DNA of 50,463 nucleotides. It comes from Deltaproteobacteria bacterium. Lineage in GTDB: Bacteria; Myxococcota_A; UBA9160; UBA6930. The DNA is taken from the NCBI GenBank assembly GCA_019312665.1, contig JAFDCZ010000006.1:1-50463 (forward strand), given 5' to 3'. Positions 34,723-42,241 of this stretch are shown here, one piece after another. Under the pieces are notes generated by a model. That model made no database searches. It was not told the origin of the DNA and worked only from the letters and a program-made list of their open reading frames with translations. The position numbers were made by a program, and so were the translations under genes. How positions within the stretch are numbered: position 1 is the stretch's first letter; every line of letters starts with the position of its first letter.

Positions 34723-36606
34723 TCAGGCGCGCTCCCGAAGCCGGAGGGAGACGTGGACCATGCCGAGATGCCCGACGAGACCGATGACGAGAAGAAACGG
34801 CAGCACGAGTTCCGGCCAGCAGCCGAGAGTCAACGGTTGCGCGGGGAGGCTTCTGCCGATGAGCGCGAGGCTCACGAAGATTGCGGCCCACAGGAATCCC
34901 GCCCAGGCCAACACGGGGCGCTCGCCCAGCAAGCCGGCGGCGCCGGGAACGAGGAACTGGAAGAAGCGCTCGGCCCGGGCCTGGAGGGCCTCTCGACGAC
35001 GCAGCTCCGCGAGACGCTGGAGCCGCTCGGCGGCATCCCCGAGGCGATTCTCGATCAGGTCGGCGATGCGTGTGCGGAGATCGGCCTCGCCTTGGCCCGC
35101 TCGCTCGAGCAGAGCTCCCGCCAGCGAACCCAATATCAGGGCTGCCAGAAGTGCAGCGGCTGCCAGCGCCGGGCTATGACCCAGACGGCCAGGTGCCAGC
35201 CTGCGGCGCAGACTGGCGGCCACCTGCCGGGACGAAACCCCGTCGCCCGCCTCGAGTGAGGTGGATGCCAGCGGGGCTGGCGTCTGCGGTCGCAACGGCC
35301 GATCCACCATCTGACCAGGCCCGAAGGTGGCCACGAGTTGGTGGGTGCGGTCGGCGTCCAGTGCCTGGGCCTTGGCGAGCGCTGTGTTCTGGCTCTCGAT
35401 CGCCACGACACCGCCGTAGGCCTGGGACAGGTTGAACAGGATGATCGGGTCATCGCCTCCCCGCGCAGCCCGTTCGAGCAGCGCGACGGCTTCCTTCCGA
35501 TGACCCAGGGCAAATCGCGCCGTCGCCGCGTTGGCGAGAGCCTCGGGGCCGGCGCCTTCCATCCATTTGGCGAAGCGGGCATCTGCCGCCGCATGAGCCC
35601 CAGCGCGACGCTCCGCCAGGGCGAGTGCGCGGCCTGCCGCGGCATCCACCCCGGCAAGGTCGGCGACCCGCGTCCGCTCGACGGGAGAGGCCACACCGCG
35701 TTCGACTTGTTGGGATGCAGAGAGTGTCGCTTGCTGAGCGAGGTCGACCCGGGCCCCCGCCGCAGCATCGAGTAGAGGAAAGACGGCGGCGAGCGTGAGA
35801 AGACCCGCGGCGGCGAGTGCCAGCCGTTGGGTCCCGCCCCCCTTCACCGCCGCCAGAGCGGCGCCCGCCAGGACGACGCCCAGCAGGCCTTCGCCGAAGG
35901 CGGCGGGTAGCAGCAGCAGGGCGCCAAGCGCTGCCAGGCGAGCTGCAGCCGGAAGCCCGGGTGCGACGGCTTCGAGCCGACGTGTCACCGATGGCAAAGC
36001 GACGGCAAGCGCGAGCAGCAGAAAGCCCGCGCCCGCCAACAAGGCTGCCCACCAGACCGCATGCCAGGCGAAGAGGCCGAGCCAACTGCGGGATTCGACA
36101 TGCCGGCCGACCGCACCGGTCGCCTGCACCAATGCCCGCCAGGCGGTTCCCGGCTCGCCTTCCGCCCACGCGGCCCGAGCCATGGCGGCATGTGCCGCGG
36201 GTAGCTCTGGAGCCAACGCCCGGGCGGCCCTGGCGCGTTCATAGTCACTGCCCACGTCATCGAAGAGCAGGGCCTGGGCGGGGCCTTCGAGATTCGCCAG
36301 ACCGAGCGCGGCCCCGGCCTTTTGCAGCCGCTCGACCCGTTCGTCGAGTCCGGCTGCCGGGATCGCCCATGCGGCGCTGAGCTTCTGGAGAATCGGATCC
36401 CTGAGCGAGACCCCCGGGGGGGGCTCGATCGCTGTGAATCGCGAGGCAGTGCTCTCCGGACGCACGTCTCCGGCCTCCGGGGTGGCAGAAAGCGCCACTC
36501 CGGGGAGGATCAGTATCCCGAGCCAGCAACAGACGACGATCGCGCCGCATATCCGAACCAACGAAAGGCACCTCGGCGGGTTCGCCTCTGGGTATCGGTC
36601 GATCAT
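34723..36606 (-). CDS. Large multi-spanning membrane protein with TPR-like helices, unknown function
   Basis: About 627 residues from the ATG at 36606. An N-terminal hydrophobic segment (about 17-40: ICGAIVVCCWLGILILPGVA) may be a signal or anchor. An Ala-rich helical region with TPR-like spacing follows (about 60-165), then several membrane helices (about 172-280), a second helical repeat region (about 300-400, including RFALGHRKEAVALLERAARG) and further membrane segments (about 490-515 and 555-615). I do not recognise the family. It is followed after one base by the DUF4388 gene. Its start is divergent from rpsT. A longer frame upstream overlaps rpsT and is not supported. Confidence 0.7.
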   Translation of the reverse strand: MIDRYPEANPPRCLSLVRICGAIVVCCWLGILILPGVALSATPEAGDVRPESTASRFTAIEPPPGVSLRDPILQKLSAAWAIPAAGLDERVERLQKAGAALGLANLEGPAQALLFDDVGSDYERARAARALAPELPAAHAAMARAAWAEGEPGTAWRALVQATGAVGRHVESRSWLGLFAWHAVWWAALLAGAGFLLLALAVALPSVTRRLEAVAPGLPAAARLAALGALLLLPAAFGEGLLGVVLAGAALAAVKGGGTQRLALAAAGLLTLAAVFPLLDAAAGARVDLAQQATLSASQQVERGVASPVERTRVADLAGVDAAAGRALALAERRAGAHAAADARFAKWMEGAGPEALANAATARFALGHRKEAVALLERAARGGDDPIILFNLSQAYGGVVAIESQNTALAKAQALDADRTHQLVATFGPGQMVDRPLRPQTPAPLASTSLEAGDGVSSRQVAASLRRRLAPGRLGHSPALAAAALLAALILGSLAGALLERAGQGEADLRTRIADLIENRLGDAAERLQRLAELRRREALQARAERFFQFLVPGAAGLLGERPVLAWAGFLWAAIFVSLALIGRSLPAQPLTLGCWPELVLPFLLVIGLVGHLGMVHVSLRLRERA

Positions 36607-36699
36607 GGGACGACCCTGAAGGCTGCGTTCAGCTCTCCCCCCCCCCGGGCGGTGCCCGTGGGATTTGCCTATGTTGCGCGCCCTCCCAGGGAGTACCCG
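36607..36699. promoter_or_regulatory. Divergent promoter region between the membrane-protein gene and rpsT
   Basis: Ninety-three bases separate two diverging starts, so promoters for both directions should lie here or just inside the genes. A run of ten C residues (about 36639-36648) and a GGGCGGTGCCCG inverted pair follow. A possible rpsT -10 is TATGTT near 36670, but I cannot support a -35 with confidence. Confidence 0.35.
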
Positions 36700-36963
36700 T
36701 TGGCGAATCACAAGTCCGCAGAGAAACGTGTCCGACAATCGCTCAAGCGCCGCGATCGCAATCGAGGCGTCCGCAGCGAGGTCCGCACGACCGTGAAGGC
36801 GTTGCGAAGCGCGATCAGCGATGGCAACGCGACCGACGCCAAGACCCGCCTCCGGGATGCCGAAAAATCCCTCCGCAAGGCGGCCAGCAAGGGCGTCATC
36901 AAGCGTGAAACAGCCAGCCGCAGCGTATCGCGGCTGGCAAAGGCGGTCGGCAAGCTCGCCTGA
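36700..36963 (+). CDS. rpsT: 30S ribosomal protein S20
   Basis: An 87-residue basic protein that binds 16S rRNA in the small subunit. It begins ANHKSAEKRVRQSLKRRDRN after the start, the S20 hallmark, and ends SRLAKAVGKLA. The start is TTG at 36700 with AGGGAG six bases upstream. TTG starts are known for rpsT in enterobacteria and are tied to its autoregulation; the same may hold here. It is a single-gene unit, convergent with holA. No strong intrinsic terminator is seen in the 120 bases after it. Confidence 0.96.
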   Translation: MANHKSAEKRVRQSLKRRDRNRGVRSEVRTTVKALRSAISDGNATDAKTRLRDAEKSLRKAASKGVIKRETASRSVSRLAKAVGKLA

Positions 36964-37083
36964 GGCGAAGCACACGGAGCTTCCGCCAGCTCGGCTCAAC
37001 CCGAACGTGCCAACCCGCCCGCCGATCAGCGCCAGGCTGCCTCGTGCCGAATGGCTGCGCCGCCGGCCCCTTCGATCGAGTCG

Positions 37084-38094
37084 TCAGGCCGACAGACCGA
37101 GGACGAGGCGCTGCATCGCGAGGGTAGGGTCGAGATTGCCCTGCCCTTTCAAGATCTCGTCGACATCGTGGATGGCGTCGAGACATGCACGAAGACGGGG
37201 CGCGGTATAACGCGACGCTTGCCGTTGGATTTTCTTCACTGCGAAGGGATGGCCGCGGGGGGCCTCGCCAGCGCGCGCCCGTACGAGCTTTCGGAAGTGT
37301 CCGGCGAGTGAAGCCAGCAGAACCGGCGGCGGCGCTCCAGCCCCGCCCAACCGGTGAAGCACGACCATCGCATCTGCAGTCCGCCCTTCCCCGATCGCAT
37401 CGGTCAGGTCCCAGATGGGATCCTCGGCGACATCACTCGCCGTTCCGAGCACATGGGATCGGGTCACCCGCTCACCGGGCCCCGCGTAGAGGGCGGCCTT
37501 CTCGATCTCGTGTCGCAGGAGCAGCAACTGGGGCCCCGTGAACTCGGCCAGGGCCTGGGCTGCAGCATCGTCCAGGGCAACACCTTGGCTCTTCGCCTCC
37601 TCGCGAATCCAGGTAACCAGCCCCTTTCCGGCCGGAGGCGGCTGACAATCGACCAGGACGGCGGGCTCCTGAAAGGCCTTGACCCAACGGGAACGCCGGT
37701 CGAGTTGGTTGGCAGTCACCACCAGCACCACGTCTTCCCGCTCGGCGAGTGCCGGAAGAAGATCCACCAACGTGTCGCCGAGCCCCTTCCCGCGCTTGCC
37801 TTCTGGCTCCCGAAGCCAGACGAGCCGGCGCGGCGCCATGACCGGCAGGGAGTGCACCGCATCGATCAGATCGGCGGGCTTTGCCGACTCGCCATCGAGG
37901 CGATCGAAGTTGAAATCGCTGGAGGCTCCGTCGAGAGCAGCTTCGCGAAGCGCCGCCAGCGCATCGTCGCGCAACAGGGCCTCGCTTCCGCCCAACAGGT
38001 AGGCCGACCGCAGCCGCCCACCTGAAATCTCTTGCCGCAGCTTCTGCACCGAAAGCTCGCCGCCACGCTGGCTCGCCCGTGCAGGCGGGCTCAA
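37084..38094 (-). CDS. holA: DNA polymerase III subunit delta
   Basis: A 336-residue clamp-loader subunit that opens the beta clamp. The N-terminal part (AYLLGGSEALLRDDALAALR) and LIDAVHSLPVMAPRRLVWLR match HolA, as does the C-terminal collar block FRKLVRARAG ... DEILKGQGNLDPTLAMQRLVL (given in pieces). Length matches the family (about 335-345). The start is TTG at 38094 overlapping the TGA of lptE (TTGA); the lptE-holA pair is widely conserved. Confidence 0.92.
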   Translation of the reverse strand: MSPPARASQRGGELSVQKLRQEISGGRLRSAYLLGGSEALLRDDALAALREAALDGASSDFNFDRLDGESAKPADLIDAVHSLPVMAPRRLVWLREPEGKRGKGLGDTLVDLLPALAEREDVVLVVTANQLDRRSRWVKAFQEPAVLVDCQPPPAGKGLVTWIREEAKSQGVALDDAAAQALAEFTGPQLLLLRHEIEKAALYAGPGERVTRSHVLGTASDVAEDPIWDLTDAIGEGRTADAMVVLHRLGGAGAPPPVLLASLAGHFRKLVRARAGEAPRGHPFAVKKIQRQASRYTAPRLRACLDAIHDVDEILKGQGNLDPTLAMQRLVLGLSA

Positions 38095-38618
38095 GGTCGG
38101 ATGCGCTCGTACAATACGTCGTGGAGACGCGTCGCAAGCACCCCGGCAAGACGTCGCATGGCCTCCTCCCGGTTCGTACGCGTGACCTCGAGGTCAGCGC
38201 TGGAGAGGTAGAGCTCGGACTCGTTGAAGGCTCGCCCATCGAGCGGAACCGGAGTTCCGTCCGGCCGGGTCACCTCGAGATCGAGCCGAATCCGCAGCTG
38301 GTACTCGAGCGCGAACTGGATGGAGGAGAAACTCCGCCCGTTGGACTCGAGACTCTCGATCACCCCGCCGACGATCAGATCAGCGCTCGCGGGGTCCTCG
38401 ACGATGCGAAGCCCACCGCGCCTCAGGAATTCCCGATGGAACGCATCCAGGAGCAGCGTGTCGATTCCCGGCTCCAACGAATCGTTGACGAGCGGCAGCA
38501 ACGCGATGCGCCGTGCGTCTCCGGGCGCCTCGGCGTAGCGCACGAGCTTGTACCCACACCCCGAGAAGAGTGTTGCCAGGAGCACGAACCCCAGAATCCG
38601 CGAGGAGACGCCCGCCAT
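38091..38618 (-). CDS. lptE: LPS-assembly lipoprotein LptE
   Basis: A 175-residue outer-membrane lipoprotein that plugs the LptD barrel for LPS insertion. The signal peptide ends in the lipobox LFSGC (Cys at about 21), followed by GYKLVRYAEAPGDARRIALL, close to the LptE GYxL start. The rest is the alpha/beta LptE (DUF799/LptE superfamily) fold. The ATG at 38618 fits the signal peptide; a longer frame upstream runs through the tandem repeats and is rejected. It overlaps holA. Confidence 0.88.
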   Translation of the reverse strand: MAGVSSRILGFVLLATLFSGCGYKLVRYAEAPGDARRIALLPLVNDSLEPGIDTLLLDAFHREFLRRGGLRIVEDPASADLIVGGVIESLESNGRSFSSIQFALEYQLRIRLDLEVTRPDGTPVPLDGRAFNESELYLSSADLEVTRTNREEAMRRLAGVLATRLHDVLYERIRP

Positions 38619-39019
38619 CGCAGTTTGGTATAGCCAGCCCGGCCCAGATCCGCCCGCCGGCCAAGAGGCCGTCCTGCCCTTCGCGGCTGAAAAACGGGCG
38701 TATGGGCCCTGGCGTAGAGAAACCCTGGCGGGTTGGCACCGGCGGGAGGGTTCTGCCGCCTGGGGGGCCGGGACGACTTGGCACCGGCGGGAGGGTTCTG
38801 CCGCCTGCGGGGCCGGGACGACTTGGCACCGGCGGGAGGGTTCTGCCGCCTGCGGGGCCGGGACGACGGGGGCGACCCATTTCATGAAAATCCGACCGGT
38901 ACCGCAGCCTCTGCCTCGATCCGGCCAAGGCCGGCGTACCCCGCGGGCGACTTCGACCCGCCCCATCCGGGCCAAGGCGGCGGGAGCTCCATCCTGCTCG
39001 TCGCGGAAACGGGCCGGGA
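38619..39019. other. Intergenic region with tandem repeats between the chemosensory operon and lptE
   Basis: About 400 bases with no supported gene. It contains three 45-bp tandem repeats at 38733-38867. It should hold the lptE-holA promoter and the end of the chemosensory transcript. Open frames crossing the repeats in several directions are low-complexity and unrelated to any family I recognise. Confidence 0.55.
38733..38867. repeat. Three 45-bp tandem repeats
   Basis: Copies occupy 38733-38777, 38778-38822 and 38823-38867. Copies 2 and 3 are identical; copy 1 differs at one base (TGGGGGG for TGCGGGG). Each copy contains GGCGG and CCGCC ten bases apart, able to form a small hairpin. There are no spacers, so this is not a CRISPR array. 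Confidence 0.92.
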
Positions 39020-39412
39020 CTAGCTGGAGGCCGGCTCCGTCTTCAGCAATCCACGAGCAACCTGGAGAACCTTGTTCGCCTGGATCGGCTTGGTCAGATA
39101 CTCGTTGGCACCCAGGGCGAGGGCTCGTTCGCGATCCTCGTCGGCACCCTCGGTGGTGATCACGACGATGGGCATTTCCTTGAGGCTTTCCTCGTCACGG
39201 ATCAAGCTGATCAGCTTGAGCCCGTCCATCACCGGCATGTTGATATCGACGAGGGCCAGATCGTAGTCGTCCGCCGTGACCTTGCGCAGCCCATCCATTC
39301 CATCATGGGCCTCGGTGATGTCCGTGTTGCGCAGACGCTTCAGCGCAAACACCAGCAACTGACGCATGGTCGGGCTGTCTTCGACGATCAAGATCCGATT
39401 TCGACGTTCCAT
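39020..39412 (-). CDS. cheY: Single-domain response regulator (CheY-like)
   Basis: A 130-residue receiver domain alone. The acidic pair is in ILIVEDSPTMRQ (Glu11, Asp12), the phospho-acceptor is Asp56 in LALVDINMPVMDG, Thr86 is in VVITTEGADED, and Lys108 is in YLTKPI. All key residues are present, so it should be phosphorylated by the operon's CheA. Its output (motor, polymer machinery or the HEAT-repeat protein) is unknown. It is the last gene of the chemosensory operon, 32 bases after the GAF-protein gene. The longer frame upstream overlaps the GAF gene. Confidence 0.93.
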   Translation of the reverse strand: MERRNRILIVEDSPTMRQLLVFALKRLRNTDITEAHDGMDGLRKVTADDYDLALVDINMPVMDGLKLISLIRDEESLKEMPIVVITTEGADEDRERALALGANEYLTKPIQANKVLQVARGLLKTEPASS

Positions 39413-39444
39413 GTCTTCCTCCCGCTCCAGCGCACGCAGGCGAG

Positions 39445-40254
39445 CTACTTCGTGAGCAGGTCGATGAACCCTTGAATGGTGTTGAGCTTGCGCTCGGACT
39501 GAGAGAACAGCTGAGCCGCGAAAATCGCTGTGGCCGCGTGTCCCGCCAACAAAGTGAACAGCTCGTGATCCAGCGGAGTGAATTTCGTCTTCTGGGAGAG
39601 CAACTTGAAGATCGCGATGGCTCCGATGGCCCGATCGTCCACGCGCAGGGGGATCGATACGAGTGGCCGCGACCAATCGTTCGAGTTCTCCGGATCTGCG
39701 AAGGCGGTCTCGCCTTCCGCGACCGAGCCACCAACCAGGCCCTGACCCAGGCGCACGGCGGGCACGTCTTTGAGCGGGGCTCCCTCCGAGGCCACCGGCT
39801 CGAGCGCCCCGTTCTTCTCGTCGAGGACGTAGACCGCGAAGACTTCCGCGCCGATCAGGTTGATCACGATCTCGGTGACGATCCGGAAGACCTCGGAGAG
39901 ATCCAGTGTCGAGTGGAGCTGGAAGCTCGCGACGTAGAGGTTCGCGAGAGAGTTGTTCTCCTCTTCGATCTCGAGATATCGATTGGCGAATTGCTGGTTC
40001 TCATCCTCGAGGGCAGCCACCCGTTCGATCGCATCGTGGTTCTCGCACTCCAGGCCGTCAATTCGCTCCAGCAACTGGGAGCGCAATTTTCCCCACTCAC
40101 CGTTGTCCTGCGCAGCGTCTTGCTGGTGCGACTCGACGCTGGCCAGACGCTCGCGAAGCGATTTGTTCTGTTCCAGGAGCTCTCGCGTGAATTCAGCGCC
40201 CCGGCGAAACAGGCCAAGCACTTCGTCCGCTCGGTCGAACACGTCATTGCTCAT
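39445..40254 (-). CDS. Coiled-coil and GAF domain protein
   Basis: A 269-residue soluble protein. Residues about 15-105 are predicted coiled-coil (charged heptads such as LEDENQQFANRYLEIEEEN). Residues about 110-250 form a GAF domain (LDLSEVFRIVTEIVINLIGA, GQGLVGGSVAEGE, FTPLDHELFTLLAGHAATAI). There is no catalytic output domain, so it may sense a ligand or act as a scaffold for the chemosensory proteins. It lies 12 bases after cheB and is well placed to affect CheA or the response regulator; this is inference. Confidence 0.85.
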   Translation of the reverse strand: MSNDVFDRADEVLGLFRRGAEFTRELLEQNKSLRERLASVESHQQDAAQDNGEWGKLRSQLLERIDGLECENHDAIERVAALEDENQQFANRYLEIEEENNSLANLYVASFQLHSTLDLSEVFRIVTEIVINLIGAEVFAVYVLDEKNGALEPVASEGAPLKDVPAVRLGQGLVGGSVAEGETAFADPENSNDWSRPLVSIPLRVDDRAIGAIAIFKLLSQKTKFTPLDHELFTLLAGHAATAIFAAQLFSQSERKLNTIQGFIDLLTK

Positions 40255-40266
40255 TGTCGGACCTTT

Positions 40267-41316
40267 TCATGAAACCCTTCCACCAGATTGGATCAAGGCG
40301 GGAATCTCTCCCAACGGCGCGACGAGATCGGCAGCGCCTGCGCGAATCACCTGCTGCGGCATGCCGAAGATCACTGCGGTCTCCTCGGATTCTGCAAACA
40401 CGCGACCCCCGGCCTCGCGAATCGCCAACGCGCCGCGACGACCGTCGTCGCCCATGCCGGTGAGGACGATGCCCAGCAGGTCCGACCCGAAATGCTTGGC
40501 GGCCGAACGGAACATGCGATCGACGGCGGGGGCGTATTTGTCACCGGCCTCGGAAGGCACGACGACAGCCCGCGGGCCTCCCACGTGGTTCTCGAACTCG
40601 AGATGGCTTCCACCGGGCGCCACCAAGACCGTACCCTCCTCGAGGCTGCTTCCCGTCTCGGCTTCCTGAGCCCGAAAGGCAGTCAGGCGGTCGATGCGGG
40701 CCGCGAAGCTCTGGGTAAACCCTTTCGGCATGTGCTGGGAAACGATGAAGCCACAAGCAGGTGGAACCGTGAAGGCGCTGAAGATCTGCATCAAGGCCGC
40801 CGGCCCACCGGTCGAGGCGCCAATTGCCACGACCCGCGGCGTGACGCCCGCCTCGGCAATGGGCCCAGCAGGCGCTGGCGTCGATCCGATCCGTTTCTGC
40901 ACCTTGTCGATGCGAAGCTGCCGGATGGCGTGGACTTTGCGGAGCAGCTCCCGCTCGATCGTCTGGAGTTCGGGGCTCGCGCGAAGTGTGGGCTTGGCCA
41001 GAAAGTCCACCGCGCCCAGGTCGAGAGCCCGAAAGACATCCTGATCCCCGGAACGACCACTCACGACCATCACCGGCGTCGGTTTCTTCGCCATGATGAT
41101 ACGCAGGAACGTGAAGCCGTCCATGCGGGGCATTTCGAGATCGAGCGTAATCAGGTCGAAATCGGTCTCGAGAGCCATACGAAGCGCTTCTTCGCCGTCC
41201 CGCGCCCAACCCGCGACTTCGATCAGCGGCGACCCCTCGAGCATGCGAATCAGGGTTCTTCGCGTGAAGGCGGAATCATCGATCACCAGCACACGGATGC
41301 GCTCGCTCGCCTTCAT
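40267..41316 (-). CDS. cheB: Chemotaxis methylesterase/deamidase CheB
   Basis: A 349-residue enzyme that removes methyl groups from chemoreceptors and deamidates Gln. The N-terminal receiver has Asp59 in ITLDLEMPRMDG. The C-terminal esterase has the triad Ser168 (GASTGGP), His195 (SQHMPKGF) and Asp290 (TGMGDDG). The linker is about residues 125-160. The ATG at 41316 overlaps the cheR stop (ATGA). It opposes CheR and gives adaptation. Confidence 0.96.
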   Translation of the reverse strand: MKASERIRVLVIDDSAFTRRTLIRMLEGSPLIEVAGWARDGEEALRMALETDFDLITLDLEMPRMDGFTFLRIIMAKKPTPVMVVSGRSGDQDVFRALDLGAVDFLAKPTLRASPELQTIERELLRKVHAIRQLRIDKVQKRIGSTPAPAGPIAEAGVTPRVVAIGASTGGPAALMQIFSAFTVPPACGFIVSQHMPKGFTQSFAARIDRLTAFRAQEAETGSSLEEGTVLVAPGGSHLEFENHVGGPRAVVVPSEAGDKYAPAVDRMFRSAAKHFGSDLLGIVLTGMGDDGRRGALAIREAGGRVFAESEETAVIFGMPQQVIRAGAADLVAPLGEIPALIQSGGRVS

Positions 41317-42239
41317 GCTTCCTCCCTTTCGAACGGAGAAATCGCGGCGCGCGCCGCGGCATGCCAGGGATCGAGCAACTCCTCACCCGGAAGCGGGCGG
41401 CGGTAGACCATGTCCCGCTTCAGGTGGGTGAGCGTGAAAGCGCTGGACACATTGATCAGGGATTCAGCGTGGCCCAGAAGCAGGTAGCCACCGGGCTGGA
41501 GCTTGTCGTGGAAGCGGCCTACGACATCGCGTTTGGTCTCGAGATCGAAGTAGATGATCACGTTCCGGCAGAGGACCACATCCATCGAACCCAGCAGATC
41601 TGCGCGAGAACGGTCGAGCAGGTTGACACGCGTGAAGACGACATGACGTTTGATCTCATCGGAGATCCGCCACAATCCCTCGTGCTCCTCGAAGTACTTC
41701 TTCTGAAGGTGGTCCGGGCTTTCCCGAAACGAGGCGGGCCGGTACAGGCCGTGGCGAGCCTTCCGGAGGACGGCGCCCGAAATATCCGAGGCGTAGACGC
41801 GAAAGTCTTTCCCCGGCTCGAGGCCTGCCTCCTTGGCCATCATCACGATCGAGTACGGCTCCTCCCCACTCGAACATCCCGCGGACCAGATGCTGAGCGC
41901 TCGTCCACCCAGCTTGCGGCGCCGTTCGAGGCTGTCGGGAATGATCTCCTCGACGAGTGATTGTAGTTGGGATCGCTCGCGAAAGAAATACGTCTCGTTC
42001 GTGGTGAGTGCGTCGATGGCGTGGCCAAGTTCCTGGTCTCCCTGGCCCGGTTTCCTGAGCAGGTAGTGGTAGGCGGAAAAGCTTCCAAGATCGAGTTCCC
42101 GTACGCGACGAGCCAGGCGCTTCTCGAGCAGGAAACGGGAATCTTCCCCGAAATGGAGACCGCAATAGCTCCGGAAGAAATCCCGGAACATGCGGAATTC
42201 CGCATCGGTGAGAGAAAGCTCGTCTCGCTCGAACACCAT
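41313..42239 (-). CDS. cheR: Chemotaxis protein methyltransferase CheR
   Basis: A 308-residue enzyme that methylates receptor glutamates with S-adenosylmethionine. The N-terminal helical domain (about 1-80) leads to the SAM-binding block SIWSAGCSSGEEPYSIVM, and DVVLCRNVIIYFDLETK matches the family. Length is a little above the usual 270-290 because of a C-terminal tail. It is 2 bases after the HEAT-repeat gene and overlaps cheB. Confidence 0.95.
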   Translation of the reverse strand: MVFERDELSLTDAEFRMFRDFFRSYCGLHFGEDSRFLLEKRLARRVRELDLGSFSAYHYLLRKPGQGDQELGHAIDALTTNETYFFRERSQLQSLVEEIIPDSLERRRKLGGRALSIWSAGCSSGEEPYSIVMMAKEAGLEPGKDFRVYASDISGAVLRKARHGLYRPASFRESPDHLQKKYFEEHEGLWRISDEIKRHVVFTRVNLLDRSRADLLGSMDVVLCRNVIIYFDLETKRDVVGRFHDKLQPGGYLLLGHAESLINVSSAFTLTHLKRDMVYRRPLPGEELLDPWHAAARAAISPFEREEA

Positions 42240-42241
42240 GC

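Noticed and set aside
38733-38867. Possible CRISPR array
   Set aside because: The units are directly adjacent without spacers and there are no cas genes.
38548-39159. Open frames reading through the 45-bp repeats on both strands
   Set aside because: They are made of repeat translations, cross the ends of real genes and have no start context or domain.
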